This document shows, piece by piece, positions 27,401 through 42,400 of a DNA stretch of 64,000 nucleotides (position 1 is its first letter; every line of letters begins with the position of its first letter). The translations under genes and the position numbers were made by a program. Under the pieces are notes generated by a model, which did no database searches, was not told the DNA's origin, and saw nothing but the letters and a program-made list of their open reading frames with translations. Source of the stretch: Numida meleagris (taxonomy: Eukaryota; Chordata; Aves; Galliformes; Numididae); assembly GCF_002078875.1 (NCBI RefSeq), contig NC_034410.1, positions 38,344,145 to 38,408,144 on the forward strand, in the 5' to 3' direction.

Positions 27401-30400
27401 GGGAGAAACAGCTGTGCACAGGCTTGGGAAAGGACTGGCCAGACAGCATCTCCACATGAAAAGATATGGGGATTTTGATGGATAAGTTATAAAGCATAAA
27501 TCAGCAATACCATGCTGTTATGGAAAACGATCACACTGTGATGTGTGAAGAGGAGAATAATCTCTAAGAACTATATAATCTTTCTACTCACTACCAATAA
27601 GGTTCTCAGTGGGAGAAACTGAGTCCTGTTTCGACTAAACTTTAAAAAAAAAAAAAATGAAGAGATATCAGAGAAGAGATATGAAAATAATCAGAGGTCT
27701 TAAAAGACATGAATTAGAAAGGAAGACTGATGGAATTTTATTATTTAGCCCAAAGAAAAGAAATGACAGAGGAGAAATATAAGATATTTCCACTGTTGAG
27801 AGAAAATATGCAGCTTAAGCTGTAACAAGTACAATTTAAGTTAGACTTTAAGACCACCCAACACAAAGAAAGGACTTAACCATCTGAAATCCTGCAGAGA
27901 GAAGTGGTCATACACTGTGTAATAGGTTTGAATGTGCTCTGCAAATCTAATGTTTTGTGGACTCGTTTAACTTACTGCTCTCAGAACAATTGTATGACAG
28001 TTAAGAGCAGATCTGGAAATTTCAGGATGTCATATACCTCCCATATATGCATATGCTTATGTCCATCTGATGTCTCCTGGAAACAAGACATACAGAACAA
28101 GTGTATTCTGCCATGAATACAATGTAAGACTAATATTTTCTTGAAAAAAAATTAGACAAACTGCAGATACAGTGTATAGCACAGTGCAGATGTGCTATGG
28201 ACGTGCCCAGGATTTCCAATTACTTCTGGACAGTTCATAGTTTTCCACGCATTATCTTTGGATGGCATAAAAGATGAACAGGGATACGCAATCACTGACA
28301 GTAAAGGCAGTTACTATTCATACAATTCTGGTTCCAAACTGTTCGCTAGCCTGGGGTAGTCTACCTCGGCATGATAGAGACTTTCTATCACTAAACATTT
28401 TTATGAATGAAGGGTGAAACACCTGTCAAGAGTGACAGGTAGCTCTAAGGCTTGCAGACTTGTCTCATATTCTGTGATTCTGTTGAAGTACTTTGACATA
28501 TACATTGAAGCTGGTTTAAACATATTATATGTTCATTCTCAACAGGTTTGTTCTTAAAAGCAATAACTTCCAGCATTTAAACCTTATTTCCATTACCTGC
28601 CACTTAAATTCCAAAACAGAAAGCTGCCAGAACAAAACCAATGGAGTGAAAGGAGGTCAAAGAAAAAACTTGTAGATTGCTAAGCTTCCATGACATTCCT
28701 GTGACTTCACTCATGACTGGGCCATATTGCTGCCAGATTAATAACCTGTAGCATTCTAAGTGATTTAGAGTCAATCCCTCTCTTTGCTTCAACTAATACA
28801 AAAACACTTGCTATGTTCATGCACAGTTGTTTTAAGAGAAAATTTTTTTGCATTATCATAGAATCACCAAAGTTGGAAAAGACCTACAAGATCATCCAGT
28901 CCAACCATCCACCTACCACCAATGTTTCCCCACTAAACCATGTCCCTCAGTACAACATCTAAACATTTCTTGCATCTCGAGGGACGGTGACCCAACCACC
29001 TCCCCAGGCAGCCCTTTCCAGTGCCTGACCACTCTTCTGGAGAAGAAATTTTTGCTAATATTCAACCTGAATCTCCCCTGGCACAACTTGAGGCCATTTC
29101 CTCTCATCCTATCGCTAGTTATGCAGGAGAAGAGGCCTTGTCACAACCTCCTTTCAGGGAGTTGTGGACAGCTATATGCACTGATTGACTGAAAAAATAA
29201 AATATACATCCAAAGAAAAAAAAGAGATTAAAATGAACATTGGTCCATTTTTGTTTCTGTATCTGAACTGACAACAAAAATAGATGAATTTAAACTAAAT
29301 TGCTAATTAAGTACTACTATGCGATGCATGTGGTGATGCTTAGAAACTATCAATGTTATTATTAGCAGGATCAAACTGCAAACAGTGCAGAACTGAACTT
29401 GTGTGTGGAGGGAAATGAGTAGGTGAGAACAGCTGAATCATTTTGATGTTCTTTGACTTTCAAGTAGCTGTGCGCCTGTCCTCTTTTTTAAAAAGTTGAA
29501 TAGATTGATCACTGTTTTTTATCACAAGAGTTACAAGTAGGCTGCAGAGTGGTTACAAAAGTATAGATTTGTAAACTATGAGTCTTAACTCTTCCCCTTT
29601 GGCCACGCATCACTGTGAATGAAGAAACAGATTGGGATAAAGAGAATTGATTCCTGTGGATAAAGAAAAATGGGAGAAGTAACATGCTCTGCATTTAGAG
29701 GTATTCCTACAAAGTACATCACAGTTATTTTCATTGGGGTCTTTGTGATATAAGGGACATGCAAAGAAGACTCACCTTATCTGTGGACTTTAGATATGCT
29801 GCTGATGTTTCTAAGCCAATCTTGAAAAGACGTAATACCATATTAGAATTATCTACATGTGGATTATGAAGGTAGATTACTCATGCCACGGATGACAGAA
29901 AACTGCCTTAGCCATTTCAGGCTCTTTAATTTAAATGCTGTCTGTTGCTAATGAGCATTCTTGTGCATTTGAACCTTAGGACAGAGCACTCAACTCATGG
30001 TAATCTAAATGGAGCAGCTTAGACTAAACACTGTTTATGAGTGAGCCCCTACGCTGGATATGGATGTACCCCAATAAATTGTACTATGCTCAAAATCCCA
30101 AAGTTGTACATACTTATTCATTGTTAGTCTCCCATTGATGTGCAATTCTAAAATTATCTGAATATATCAATTCATATCTATAGATTTTAAAATAAAAAGT
30201 GTATTCAACTTTCATTACTAATGTGTAAGTGAAAGTCAGCTTTACTTCCCAAAGAATACAGTATTACAAAATCCTGCTACAGAGAAAGAATATGACTGAC
30301 CATGTATGCCAGATGCACAAAACAGAACTTCAGAAATGGAGAAAAGGAAGCTAATCCCCCAAAGTATGTTTAAAATGGGCAGACTTGATAGACTACCTGG

Positions 30401-33400
30401 CTGCTGAGAGTAGGAGGAGGAATAAGTGGCTCTTATTTTCTTATGTACGTTGTAGTTGGCAAATTCCTATCCCAAAATTTACAGGGTTTTTTTTTTCTCA
30501 AAAAATGCTATCAAAATCATATTTTGTTACTCTTTTGTATCTTTTTAATATCACTTTTATATATAAAATATATACTTTTATTATTAGTTATTGGGGCTCA
30601 GATTTGGCTTGGAAGCCAGGAAACTCAACTTTACCACTGGTCTGTTCGATCACCTTGCAGGAACTACTTTTTTCCTCTCCGCTTTTTCCTACCCAGGGTA
30701 CAAAAATATAATATTGACTACCTTGAAATGAAAGGTACTGTGTGAGAGAAAATCACTACTGTTATAACTACTGTGTTAGGTCCTCTGTACTCTGTACTTA
30801 CGCCAGCAAAATTTCACCTTTAAGAACGGAACACACTAACTATATTAAACACTTTATTCTTATAACTGCATCTATTATCACATAAACAACAATTTCTATG
30901 GAAGACAATGAAAAATAAAAATATATAAGAGAGAAGCTGCTAATTATTGTTTATTTTTAGGATTATTTTCAAGGATGGATTTTGTGCCATACTTGTCAGG
31001 CAAGGTATCTATGCTTCTTCAGCATCATCTACTGACCTGTCTTCCACATTGCCTATTGATCAGTTTCTACACTGGTCTTAAACTATGTATAAAAGAGATT
31101 CTACTGGCTTTAAAAGATCTATGGGGTATAGTTCCATAAGCAAGGACACAGAGCATGCTGTTTATTTCAGAAACATTCACAACATGACACAACCGGGATG
31201 AAAAAGGAGGCAAAAAAGTACATTTTAGTAGAGAGAAAACAAAGTATAAGATAGCTGGCTTCAACACAGCTTTGAGCTACATGGCAGAAACAGTGAATTC
31301 TCTGACACCCAGGAAAAATGACAAATTACCTGGCTATGGACTTGCTGGAGCCTTGACTAAGATTAATTAGGTTGTCCATACCTCAGAGTTTTTATTTAAG
31401 GATCAGCTACTTTAAATTTTTCCTAATGTATTATGTCAGGATATTGTCTTTTTTCATAAGTAAAAATTTTCAGGAATAATTATCTTTTTATTAGAAATCC
31501 TCCAACTTCATAAAGTTTCCCTTCAGTACTGAAAGCAAAGAAACAACTTGATTCCTTCTAATTCTAAGCCTTGTAATGCTCCTAAGATATTTGGAAAAAT
31601 CCCATCCTGATACGTTCTGTCTTATTTAGAACAAGAACTCACAGCCAGGTCTTCCATTTATCATTAGTGAGCCATACTCTCTCAGTTTCCATGGAGTTCT
31701 GGATCTTTCTCAGATTCTCCCGTTGTATCTGTTTCACTTAATATACAAAATAAAATACCCACTGGAGTGGAAATAAAATTAAAGTATTCCTTCCTTAAGA
31801 AGACTAACCATTATACACTAGAATACAGAAGCACTTCCCTTCCCTTTTTGTAGATAGGTGTATTTTTTTTCATTTATTTTTTATGTATTTATACAAAACT
31901 GAAGTACTCTAAGTTCAATGTAAAGCTATAGGTCATATCATATCATACAAGTATCTGGATAGAGCACTCTTCTCTAAAAGCAAGACAATTGTACTGAAAT
32001 CCAAAATCAACAAGTTTTACATCTATAGTAGGTATTTTTGCAAATTTCCTCACAGTTACACAAGAAAATGACTGAACCAAGGTATGGAAAATAATGATAC
32101 AGAGTAAGCTTTCAAACATGTAGGGTAAGGAAGCTCAAAAAATAGGGAAAACAATTGTTCACACTGCTTTAATTTATTAATCCTACCCTGCATCTTTCTT
32201 CTATATTAGTACCTCATATATTTCAAAACACAGTAGTCTGTTGAGATTTCTCTGGAAGTCACTGGCAACATTTTATTGAGAAACAAGGTATAATACAAAT
32301 AAAAATTTTGTATCTTTAATAACAATTTCTACAATACTTATACTCAATCAGGCACATGAAAACAACATATTAAAAAAAACTGTGAGTTCCAGACAATATG
32401 TTCCTGAAAAACTTTTTACTACACAGAGGTTCTTCACTGCAAACTACTGAGCCATGATCAGCGAAATCAGTGTTTCTAACAGTGACACAATGGTTGGACA
32501 GAAAAGGGCAGTGGTGTAAATTATAATTTTAATTTATAATTGCCCTTACAATAATTATCACAGTGAGATTTTACTATACAAAAAAAACTATGCTTGTATT
32601 TTTTAAGTAAATTTTCCAGGATAACATACAAGTTTGGCTCATCATGTAAAAAACTGACATCCTTCATGAAGAGTGCTTAAAACACAGCCTGAAGCAAATG
32701 AAAGAACTTTAAGAGGTATGTCTACAGAAGTGTATCAGACAGTAAGAGATCATTAACAAGTATCAGCATCACTGTCCTTTAAATCTGTAATTTAAAATTA
32801 CGTGCGTATTTTCCATTTTATAGATTCCATTGTTTGAGAATCATACACAACATTATCTATTTTGTTCAATTGTAGTGGAATCTTATTCACAAAAGTAATT
32901 AAATATTTATCAGTTATTAAAAATTAGTAAGTATTTATTAGTAATTAAATATTGTCCAATTCTATCAATACTAGAAATACCTCCATAATAATGCCATTTT
33001 CCAGTATGGAAAGAAAGTAGTTTTTGAGATACTGTTATTTTTGATGTGTGAGGATGTCCACAAAAAAAGTGAATGAATACCTAGTTGAAAATAAATTAAA
33101 AAGCCTGCGTGGAAAAATGTTTTAAGAGGATGTGTCTTTTCATTTGGATTTATTTTTTCTGCTGCCTTTTTTTTTTTTTTTTACCTTATTTTCTCAGATG
33201 CAGCAAACAGTGATAAGCAAAAATAAAGCTTAATGCACTTACTTACTTGTGGTAAAATAGAAAGCTGATGTTGACAGGCTACTGCATTTCGGTTAGCTTC
33301 TGTGAAGTACCTCTGGGTTCGTCTTCTCTCCCGATCCAATTTCTTCTCCAACATGAGATGGGAGGTGGATAAAACATCCAAATATTTCATCATCACATCA

Positions 33401-36400
33401 GACAGCAATGAGCTGACCTCTACTATGTCTGGACGTGTCTCTGCATCAGGAGTCAAGCACCTACAGAAAGAAACGTTCTCTAATGAAAGCTAATTACTTC
33501 CTTCTAAAAAATTTTGCTACCACTGCATTCCTCCATTGGTACTTATCAAACCATGCCAGCCAGCACTAGAGACAAAACAGAAATTTAGCAAGGCAACAAT
33601 TTTCATTTTTTACACACTCAAAAATTAAAAATGGATGCACTTCAGAAAGTCACAAATAATGTCACACAAAAAGACTGAAGAGAGAACATCTGCTAGCTTA
33701 TAAAAATGTTATTGCAAAAGTCTTCATAGTGAGAAATTTATCAAGCAGTATTTTCCCATTTGAGATTGCAACAAATACCGCAAGATAACAGAGATGTAGA
33801 AGTTGTCACAACAGAGAGTACAGCAGGTGCACATAGGGGCCCAGAAGCTCTGCTCAAGCCTATGGGGACAGTCACACTGAGCAGCTTTGGTGTTGACACA
33901 CCACAGAGCAAGGCATCAGCTGGAACTATTATTAGAGTTAACCCAGAACTATTATGGGGGGCTGCTGCTGTGACGGGTCTTGGGCTGCAGGGAGTACAGA
34001 TATGTGCAAAAGACTGACAGGATCTTCAGAGAGATTCAACCCACAGGCAATGCAGAGAAAGCAAATCTAAAGATTACCCTTAAAGGAGCAGTGGACAGAG
34101 GCACCCAAGATAGGGGAGGCTGGAGACTTGTAACTTTTGCAAACAGAAGGAAGCCACTTCCTCTCTCTGCAAATCTACAGTTACAAAATAGGTATAGTCA
34201 CTTGGGAACAGGTGAGAAAGAATGAACAGAGGGCATATAGGAGCCAGATGAGACAGAATCAACTGTCCATATCACAAATAAAAAGCAACAGGTGACAATC
34301 TCTTAAGATTCTCCCTCTGTACGGAACCGAGGCACCTGCCTACAGATCTGACTTGAAGACTGTGAAATCTCTTGCTTACAAGGCGCTTAGATTTAGGCTG
34401 TTGTTGAAAGACCACCAAGACTCATCCGACCCTGGGGTCATTACCCCTTTCTGCTCATCCATGCAGACACCAATTTATCACTAGGGTGAATCCTGAAAAT
34501 ACCAAATGTGACTTCAGAGTACTGGGATGAAGAGAGAAGGGCAGGGAGCTGAAGTGGTGATCTCCTCAATTCTTTCAATGAAGGGGAAAATGTCGAGTCA
34601 GGGTGGATGCAGCCTGCAGGTCAACACTTGGCTTGGTATAGTCAAGAGCTTATGGGTAAGGATTAGAGGAACAGACCAACATTATGTTAGATGCTTGCTA
34701 TACCAACTACACAAAGACAGGTATGTGACTGGAAACAGACAGAATGGATTCATGATGTTCCAGTCATACCTGACTAATGCGACTGCTCTCTAGGATGAGA
34801 TAACTGCTCTGCGGACAATGGGAAAGCATTATGTGCTGTGCATACCTTTACTGTAGCAAGGTCTTTGACATAATATTCCACAGCATCCACAGGATTATAG
34901 GTTGAGTAAGTAACTGCCTGAAGTTATTGGCTCAAAGAGGTGTTATCAGAAGTGCAAAGTCCAGATGGTGGCTGAAAGTAGCATTCTTCGGGGAACAGGT
35001 CTGAGCCAGTACTGTTTAATGTCTTTATTACTAACCTAGACAACAGAAAGCATTCTCAAAAAGCTTATGAAAACTACATTGCTGGGAACAGTTGATACAG
35101 AGGGAGATAATACACCTCGATGAGAGGGACCTGAGCAAGATTCACAGATCTGATTGCTACTTATTTAATAGGATAGTATAGAAACTAAAGAAATTAATTC
35201 TCAGAGGTGATAGGAAAAGAAGCAATACACACAAGCTGCAAAAGTCCAACTAGATATGAGGATATATTACCACTTTTAATCTAAAAGGTGGACAAGAACT
35301 GGAAGAGGACCTAGGGAAGTTGTGGAATCTCCATCTTTCAAGACATTCAAAGCACTAACTATATCTATTCATTTACATTCACTAAAATTGGTCAAAATTT
35401 CCAAGATCCATGTGAGCTATATAAGATTTCTAATAGCTCTCCAATCCATTTCCCATGCATCTAGAAAGATGATTAATTTATGACTAAACACTGAATGGAT
35501 TGTTATTCAACTCTGAAAGTCTTTGGTGATAATGATTCCAAAACTGTCTTTAGTAGCTTAATTCAATAACATTGGATCTTAATAATAACAATAATACTGA
35601 ATAATGACAATACTGAATGCAAATTTTCAGCTATAAAATGAAGTTTTCAGTGATTTCTAATCTTATAAATAACCTTTTTTAAAAAGTTATTACTCTTATC
35701 TTCAACAAGTGTTGTGTTAGAGTAATTCAGAAATTAACTTCTTTGTTTCTGATAATGTTTTCTCATCTATGTTATCAGTAAAGATTCCCCATTACTGAAT
35801 TTCTCTCATGTTCTCTATTCTATCTAAATATCTCACAAAAATAAGCTAGAAACTAAACATAATATTTCATTTAAGGATTACTCCATGGAAGAGAATAAAT
35901 AATATTTTAAACTTTTCATGCTTCCTCTACTTTTAAAATAAGTTGGAAAATGCATACATGACAGGAGAAAAAATAATGTTAATTTTTCATGCAGACACCT
36001 ATTTAATCATCTATTTAAACCAGCTAGTCTTAGTAAATAATTAACTTATCAGCCAGTCTTACAACAATATAGGACTTGGAGTAGACCTATTCAATACAGG
36101 TACTGTATCTATAGTTATAAAGAGTAAATCAATCGCTGACCTTGAAAAAGACCTTTAAAAATTCCCACTAAAGAGTTTCTTGTCATTATTAAGAATGAAA
36201 ACGAGAAGATAGAGGGACCAGATTCTCACATCCATTTAAGTCACTGATAACGATGTGTTAAAAATTTATGAAAATGTAATATATATCAATACTGATATGT
36301 ATCTTGACTTGAAAGTATTTTCTGGAAACATTTGGGAATACTACTTTATTCTTAAATGGTGAGCAATGAATTAGTAAATCCAGTTATTCTGACTACAAAT

Positions 36401-39400
36401 ACTTGTAAATATTCAAAACATTTCATGACCTTTTAAATCTCAGTTCCATTCTACTAGTTCCTGTCCTCTCTTTGTTGTTCTTCATCCTCAAGGTCTTTAA
36501 ATAATAGAAATCTTTTTGTGCAGAAAATATAATACAAAAAAGTTACATACCTTGCACTATAAAGTGCTTTTGAGAGGTGGAATTCAATTTCTGACTGAAA
36601 AAGAAAGCTATTTTTGGATTTTTTTGAAAATGGACAATCAAAGGAGCCAAATCTCTTAGAAGTTCACCAACTCACTTTCTATACTTTGCCTTACACATTA
36701 CATTAACACCAGGAACATGTAATCATAACTAAGTGAAATATGTGATGAGTGAGTGGAGCAAACGCAGGTTTTTCTTTTCCTCCACGACTGTGTTCTCCCT
36801 GCTTCATTAACAGGATTAGAAGTTAGTGGGAAATGTATTTCTATTCAGTCATGAAACTATGGATGTGATCATACAGTGATCTCTAACTGCACTTGAACAT
36901 AATTTAAAATGATGTTATTCTATGCAAAAAAATAATCTGATGTGTAGTGGACTAACTTGAGCACTGGTAGTATTAAACTTCAGTACTGAGTCTGTACTGG
37001 TCTGCTAAATGTGGTTTCCTCCAGGGTTCTATGCTCGGACAAGTTCAACACATTTGTCAATGACCTGGGTAGTGGGATTAAGTACAGTCAGCAAATTTGC
37101 TGACAACACTGAATGGTGTAACTGATATAATAGAAGGAAGGGATGCCATGCAAAGGGACCTGGATAGGCTTGAAAAGCGGGCCCATGTGAACTGAATGAA
37201 ATTAAACAAGTCAAGTGCAAGATGTTCCACTTGGGTCAGGGCAATCCCAGATATGGGTACAGACTGCAAGAAGAACTCCTTGAGAGTCCTTCTCCTGTGG
37301 AGAAGGACTTGAGGGTCCTGATAGGCAAAGAGCTGGATCTGAGCCTGCAGTGTGCACCTACAGCTGGGAAGGCCAACAGTATCCTGGGCTGCATCAAAAG
37401 AGAGGTGGCCAGCAGGGAGAGGGAGTTGATTGTCCCCCTCTACTCTGCCCTTGTAAAGCCCCATCTGGAGTACTGTGTCCAGGTCTGTGGTCCCATAACA
37501 AGAAAGATGTCCAGAGGAGGGCCATGAAGATGATCAGAGGACTGGAGCATCTCTCCTTTGAAGAAAGGCTGAGGGAGTTGAGCTTGTTCAGCTTGGAGAA
37601 GAGAAAGCTCAGGGTAGACATTGCTTCAGCTTTCCGATAATTGAAGGGAGTTTATAAACAGGAGGGGACTGACTTTTTACACAAGCAGACAGGGATAGGA
37701 CAAGGCGGACTAAACTTTAAAATAGGGGAGATTTAGGTTAGATGGTAGGAAGAAATTCTCCACTCATAGGGTGGTGAGGCCCTGGCACAGGCTGCCCAGA
37801 TAAGCTGTGGATGCCCCATCCCCGGAGGTGTTCAAGGCCAGGTTGGATGGGGCCCTGGGCAGCCTGATCTGGTGGGTGGCAGCCCTGCCCACAGCAGGAG
37901 AGTTGGAACTAAATGATCTTTAAGGTCCCTTCCAACCCCAGCCATTCTATGATTCTATGAAATGTGTTGACTCATCTATATTGTATATGTTACTAGCATA
38001 CTCCTTTAAATCAGTTGACATTTCATATTCAGAGACAAATACTAGCAGTTTCTAAAGTCAGCAAAAGCCAGTATCACATAGTCACCGCTGGAAATATATA
38101 AAACATTTTCAGCAAGATGTCAAAATAAAACTAGATTTACCTTTTAATGGTAAATGATACTTTTTCAGAGTACTGTCCCTCTGGCACAGGTTCATACACA
38201 GCCCCTACTATCTGCAAAATAAAAAATGTATAGTTAACTGAAGAAAAAAATATTCAATGTTTTATTTAGACATTTCATACAGTAAATACTTCTCCTTGAA
38301 ACAATCTGATGGGCAAGCATTACATCATCAGCTGTAACTTGCAAAACAACTTAGAACACATCTTCTAATGCAAAATATCACTTCTAAGCAGGTATCCACA
38401 TTAATGTACATAACCAATGTAGATCAAGGGGCTGCAATATCTGAATAAGGGAAATATTTACAAAAAACAGTGATTTATTTTTAATCATATCCCAAAGTTC
38501 AAACAATTCTATGGGGTAGTATACAACCCTATAAAAAATCCAATATTATAGTAATAAGAAATTTCATATCTAAAGATCCTATCACATAATGCAACAATAA
38601 AAATATATTAGTCTGAGAAGTAACAATATACTTACATTTACAAGCAATTTCTGCAAGTAGAATGGCAAGACAGTAACTAATACTGTGATAAACACTCCTG
38701 CTCATTCACACATCAGAGCAGAGAGCAGTCTGTGCTTCTACAGCCTGAAATATGAATTCTGGTGGACCTTGTGATCACTTGTAGAAATAATTGGTAGGTT
38801 GATCTGCCAAATCTGAATACCTTAGTTGCCAAGGAGAGCATATTGGTGCTGTAAAACGGTGGGTTCAGAGTTGCCATCTGGTAAAGGATACATCCTGCAG
38901 CCCAGACATCCGCTTTCTCTCCATAAGGCTCACTCTTTACAACTTCAGGACTATGTAAAAAGCAATGCAAACCACAAAATAAAAAAGTATTTAATTAATA
39001 GTTTTCACCTAGTGTTAGCCTCAATTAAAAAAAAAAAAATCATTAGCCACTGTAATATATTTCCAGAGCATATACAATTACTTTCAAAAGGTTGCATTTC
39101 CTTTACTAGTCAAATTCTTTAAGCGGAATTACAATCAATAGATTTTTTTTTTCTTCTGCAATTCTTCTAACAGCAGTAGTTTAAATTTTGTTCATTGTCC
39201 TTTCCACTTATTTCATTCTATAATGTCTTCAGAACTAACGAGTGTATGTGAACTAGAACAATCAGAACTTGCTTATGATGATGGCGATTCGATAAAATGG
39301 ACTAGAGAATGGATAAATGCATTGTGTACTGTTGTAATTCACAAATCAGAAAGATTTGAATCATTCCTATTTTAGAATATTAATGTATATGATTTTGTTA

Positions 39401-42400
39401 CTAATGTGAGAAAACAAACTTTACTCATGATATCATTTTCACCCTGCTAAAACTACTGTAATTCATTCTCTGTGGTGATTCCAGTAGACGCTCAACAACC
39501 TAATGACAATTAAAAAAAATCCATTTTAAAGTCCATTTAAAGCAAGTGAAAGAAGGCAGTAATTTCAATTTTGACTCAGTACAAAGCAGACTCCACTTCT
39601 TTCTCTAAATTTAGTAATCTTCATAAATCTGGATGACAGTAATTTATATTGGTAGGGATATTCTGATACTGGAGTTCCAGTTTTAGCAACAAGTAAAGGT
39701 TGTATCACATGGTATAGTTTTTTCAGTTAATATCTTCACTCTACGTCCAGAGACAAAACAAATATGTCTATATTCATCTGTAAAATCAACTTGAAAATAT
39801 ACTTTTTTTCATTTCCTTTCAGCTTAGAACTTGGAGTCAATGTATCAACTTTATGATTATCCTACAAACATATTTGGTAAAATATGTTTCTGGAGTTGAG
39901 AGTCACTGTGTAAATTCAGTTACTGATGCAGTCTGGATAAGGTGCTAGAAGGTGTGCTGCCAGTTTGTTCAAAATAAATGCAAAAAATACATTTTTAGAC
40001 AAATGGGATGTCATCCCTTAGATAACTTATTATGTGGAAGTTATATTAAGTGATCTTAATAGAACATAAATTCAGAAGGGAGGTCACTGTGGGGAAGTGA
40101 TACAGACTGACAGGTCAGACATTTTTGATAAAAATTTTTTGATAAAGATTTCTGTGTGAAGGCTCTGTAGGTATTTCCCTTGAATTTTGCTGCTGCTCTT
40201 ATAAAACCATGGAGGTGAACAAAGGGTGTTGAACATAATGTTAAAACATAACACGTTCTCTAGAGTTTGACTGTCATTACTTCTCGCTGTGGTACCAGCT
40301 CTTTAGAGGGCTTTGTAGAAATTTAATTTGTATATATTAGATGTGTCTGTTAGAGCAAGGATCTGTGTGGCAACTTAACATACAGATGGTGATAGTATGG
40401 TTGCATAGCAGTCACCAAAAGAATGAGCTGAAGACAAAAGGAGACAGAGAGACACAGAAGCAACCATGACCTGCCCTGGAGAATCTTGGATTCACATCCA
40501 AGGAAGAACCTAGCTTGATTGTCAGAGTAAACAGCAGCCCATTGGGGTAGTGCCTAGGAAAAGTGTATTTCTTGCTACTACGATTTGGAAATTACAGAAA
40601 GACAATACAGCACTGATAGGTTTTTGAAGGTTGTAGCTTTAACATGGTTTCACAAAAACGCATAATTGCTTGAAATTATTGAAAATATTTGGTCTGCTTG
40701 TTCAAGCTTTAAGATTTCCCATTCTAAATACCTATCTAATCTTTTTTTTTTTTAATCAAAAGGAGGACTTTCAGAGGAGCACTATCTGATCATTTCTTCC
40801 AGAACAAATATATGTAGTCAAAAGTGTTTGATATTTAGCAGAAGAAGACGGCCAGTGCCTTAAATACACACTATCAGTTGCTTAAGAAATACTGTGAATG
40901 ACTGAAGTAAAACTTATGTAAGGTGACCACAAAAGTGATACAGATGATCTAAAATCCTAAATGTATATGATACTATGCTTTCATAGCTAATGAATTCAAT
41001 ACTTCACAATTTTAAATAGAAATGTTAAATATTATGTATTTACTTTTAAGAGATGAAATAGTGAAATTCCTCACCATGTTCTAAAGGCAAGCCTCACCAT
41101 CTGCTAGTTAGTAATGTGGGTGGGGTACAGTACTTGTTGACTAGCAAAACAGTTTTGCAGTCAAGCTGCACCATTTGGATCTGCACTATTGAGGGATGTC
41201 AAACAGAAAAAGATCCTGGTTCTGTTCCTGTGCTCTGCTGCCCACAAACAGGAGGGTGGTGGGCGTACATACGGTTTATCTAATTCAGTTGACAACTGTG
41301 TATAAACTCTTACTGTCTGGTCAAGACCAGAAAGAATGAGTAGAACCAGATTGACATTTATTCGATAAAAATCCTAAAAAAAATCTGTCTTAGCAAAAAG
41401 TACAGAATAATAATTTAAGGGAGTGACATTAGTATGGTTTCTGTTTTATTTGTAAAAGCAGGCCTTTAATTCTTAGATTAAGAGATCTGGATTGGATTAA
41501 ATAGGACAGTGGCACTAATTAAATTCCTAGCAAACAGATGTCCACATCATAAAATGCATTCAGTGTAAAAATAAAATACTTAAAGGGAGAAACTCTGAGA
41601 GCTGATAAAGAATTTCCATTGCTTCAAGGGCCGATCATACTGCTGCAAAGCAGCAGTGCAGATGCTATACTCTATGGTACCCACAGTCTCGGATATTAAG
41701 AGAGGCAGCAGATACACTAAAAATTAGTCACTTAGTGCTTGTAATTAACTTATTCATAATAATCACTGCAGTTTTCTTCTAAGTTTACACATCACTGCTC
41801 ATTTCCAAATTATGTATTCACACTGAAAAGCTTACTTCTGCTGCACTGTATCCAGGAGAGCCCTTCACTGAATGAATGTCCACAGCAAAAGCAAGGCTAA
41901 ATTCTTCTAAATCAGAGACATAGAAATATATCCACAGAAGAATTCTCTAAATTCTCAGTATCCTTGAACAGGCTGGTTTATAATTGCTTCCCAGAAAGCT
42001 CACGCTTGCTCATATCAGCATTTAATGACAAATAGTCTACACAAACAATCTTAAAATTAGTCTTGAACTTGATTATGTCATCAATTAATCCAAAGAGTTA
42101 TCTGTTCTGTCTTCTGGTTTATTTTTGCAAAATTAAAGGCCTATTTTAAAAGCTAATTTAATATTGTCCCTCATTTTTTTTATTAGGGTAAAAAGCAAAT
42201 TAAAATCAAATCTTATCCATATTTGTTCTATTTATAAAATAGTACCATTTCACCAAATCATCTCTATATGGACTTGGAAACATTTTTACTCTCAAACCTT
42301 CATTTATAATTTTACTCACTGATGTTATTTTGTCATGGTATTTATTTAAGAATACTTTAAACTTCACAAGCAAATTCTGGATTCTGCTGCATTAATACTG

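Larger units (their letters stand above)
25428..33246 (-). other. NEK10: NEK10 intron, 7.8 kb
   Basis: It contains a deleted Galluhop copy in sense orientation (26003-26536), an ancient CR1-like stretch (about 27656-27905) and a CR1 3' fragment (28855-29178). The rest is AT-rich and shows no gene. Confidence 0.85.
33461..38140 (-). other. NEK10: NEK10 intron, 4.7 kb
   Basis: It is dominated by two antisense (plus-strand) CR1 elements: a degenerate one retaining upstream sequence (about 33775-35365) and a truncated one with an intact 3' end (37018-37960). Between and around them is AT-rich sequence with nothing recognised. Confidence 0.85.

Noticed and set aside
37078..37464. 128-codon open frame on the minus strand
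   Set aside because: It is the antisense reading of a CR1 element.
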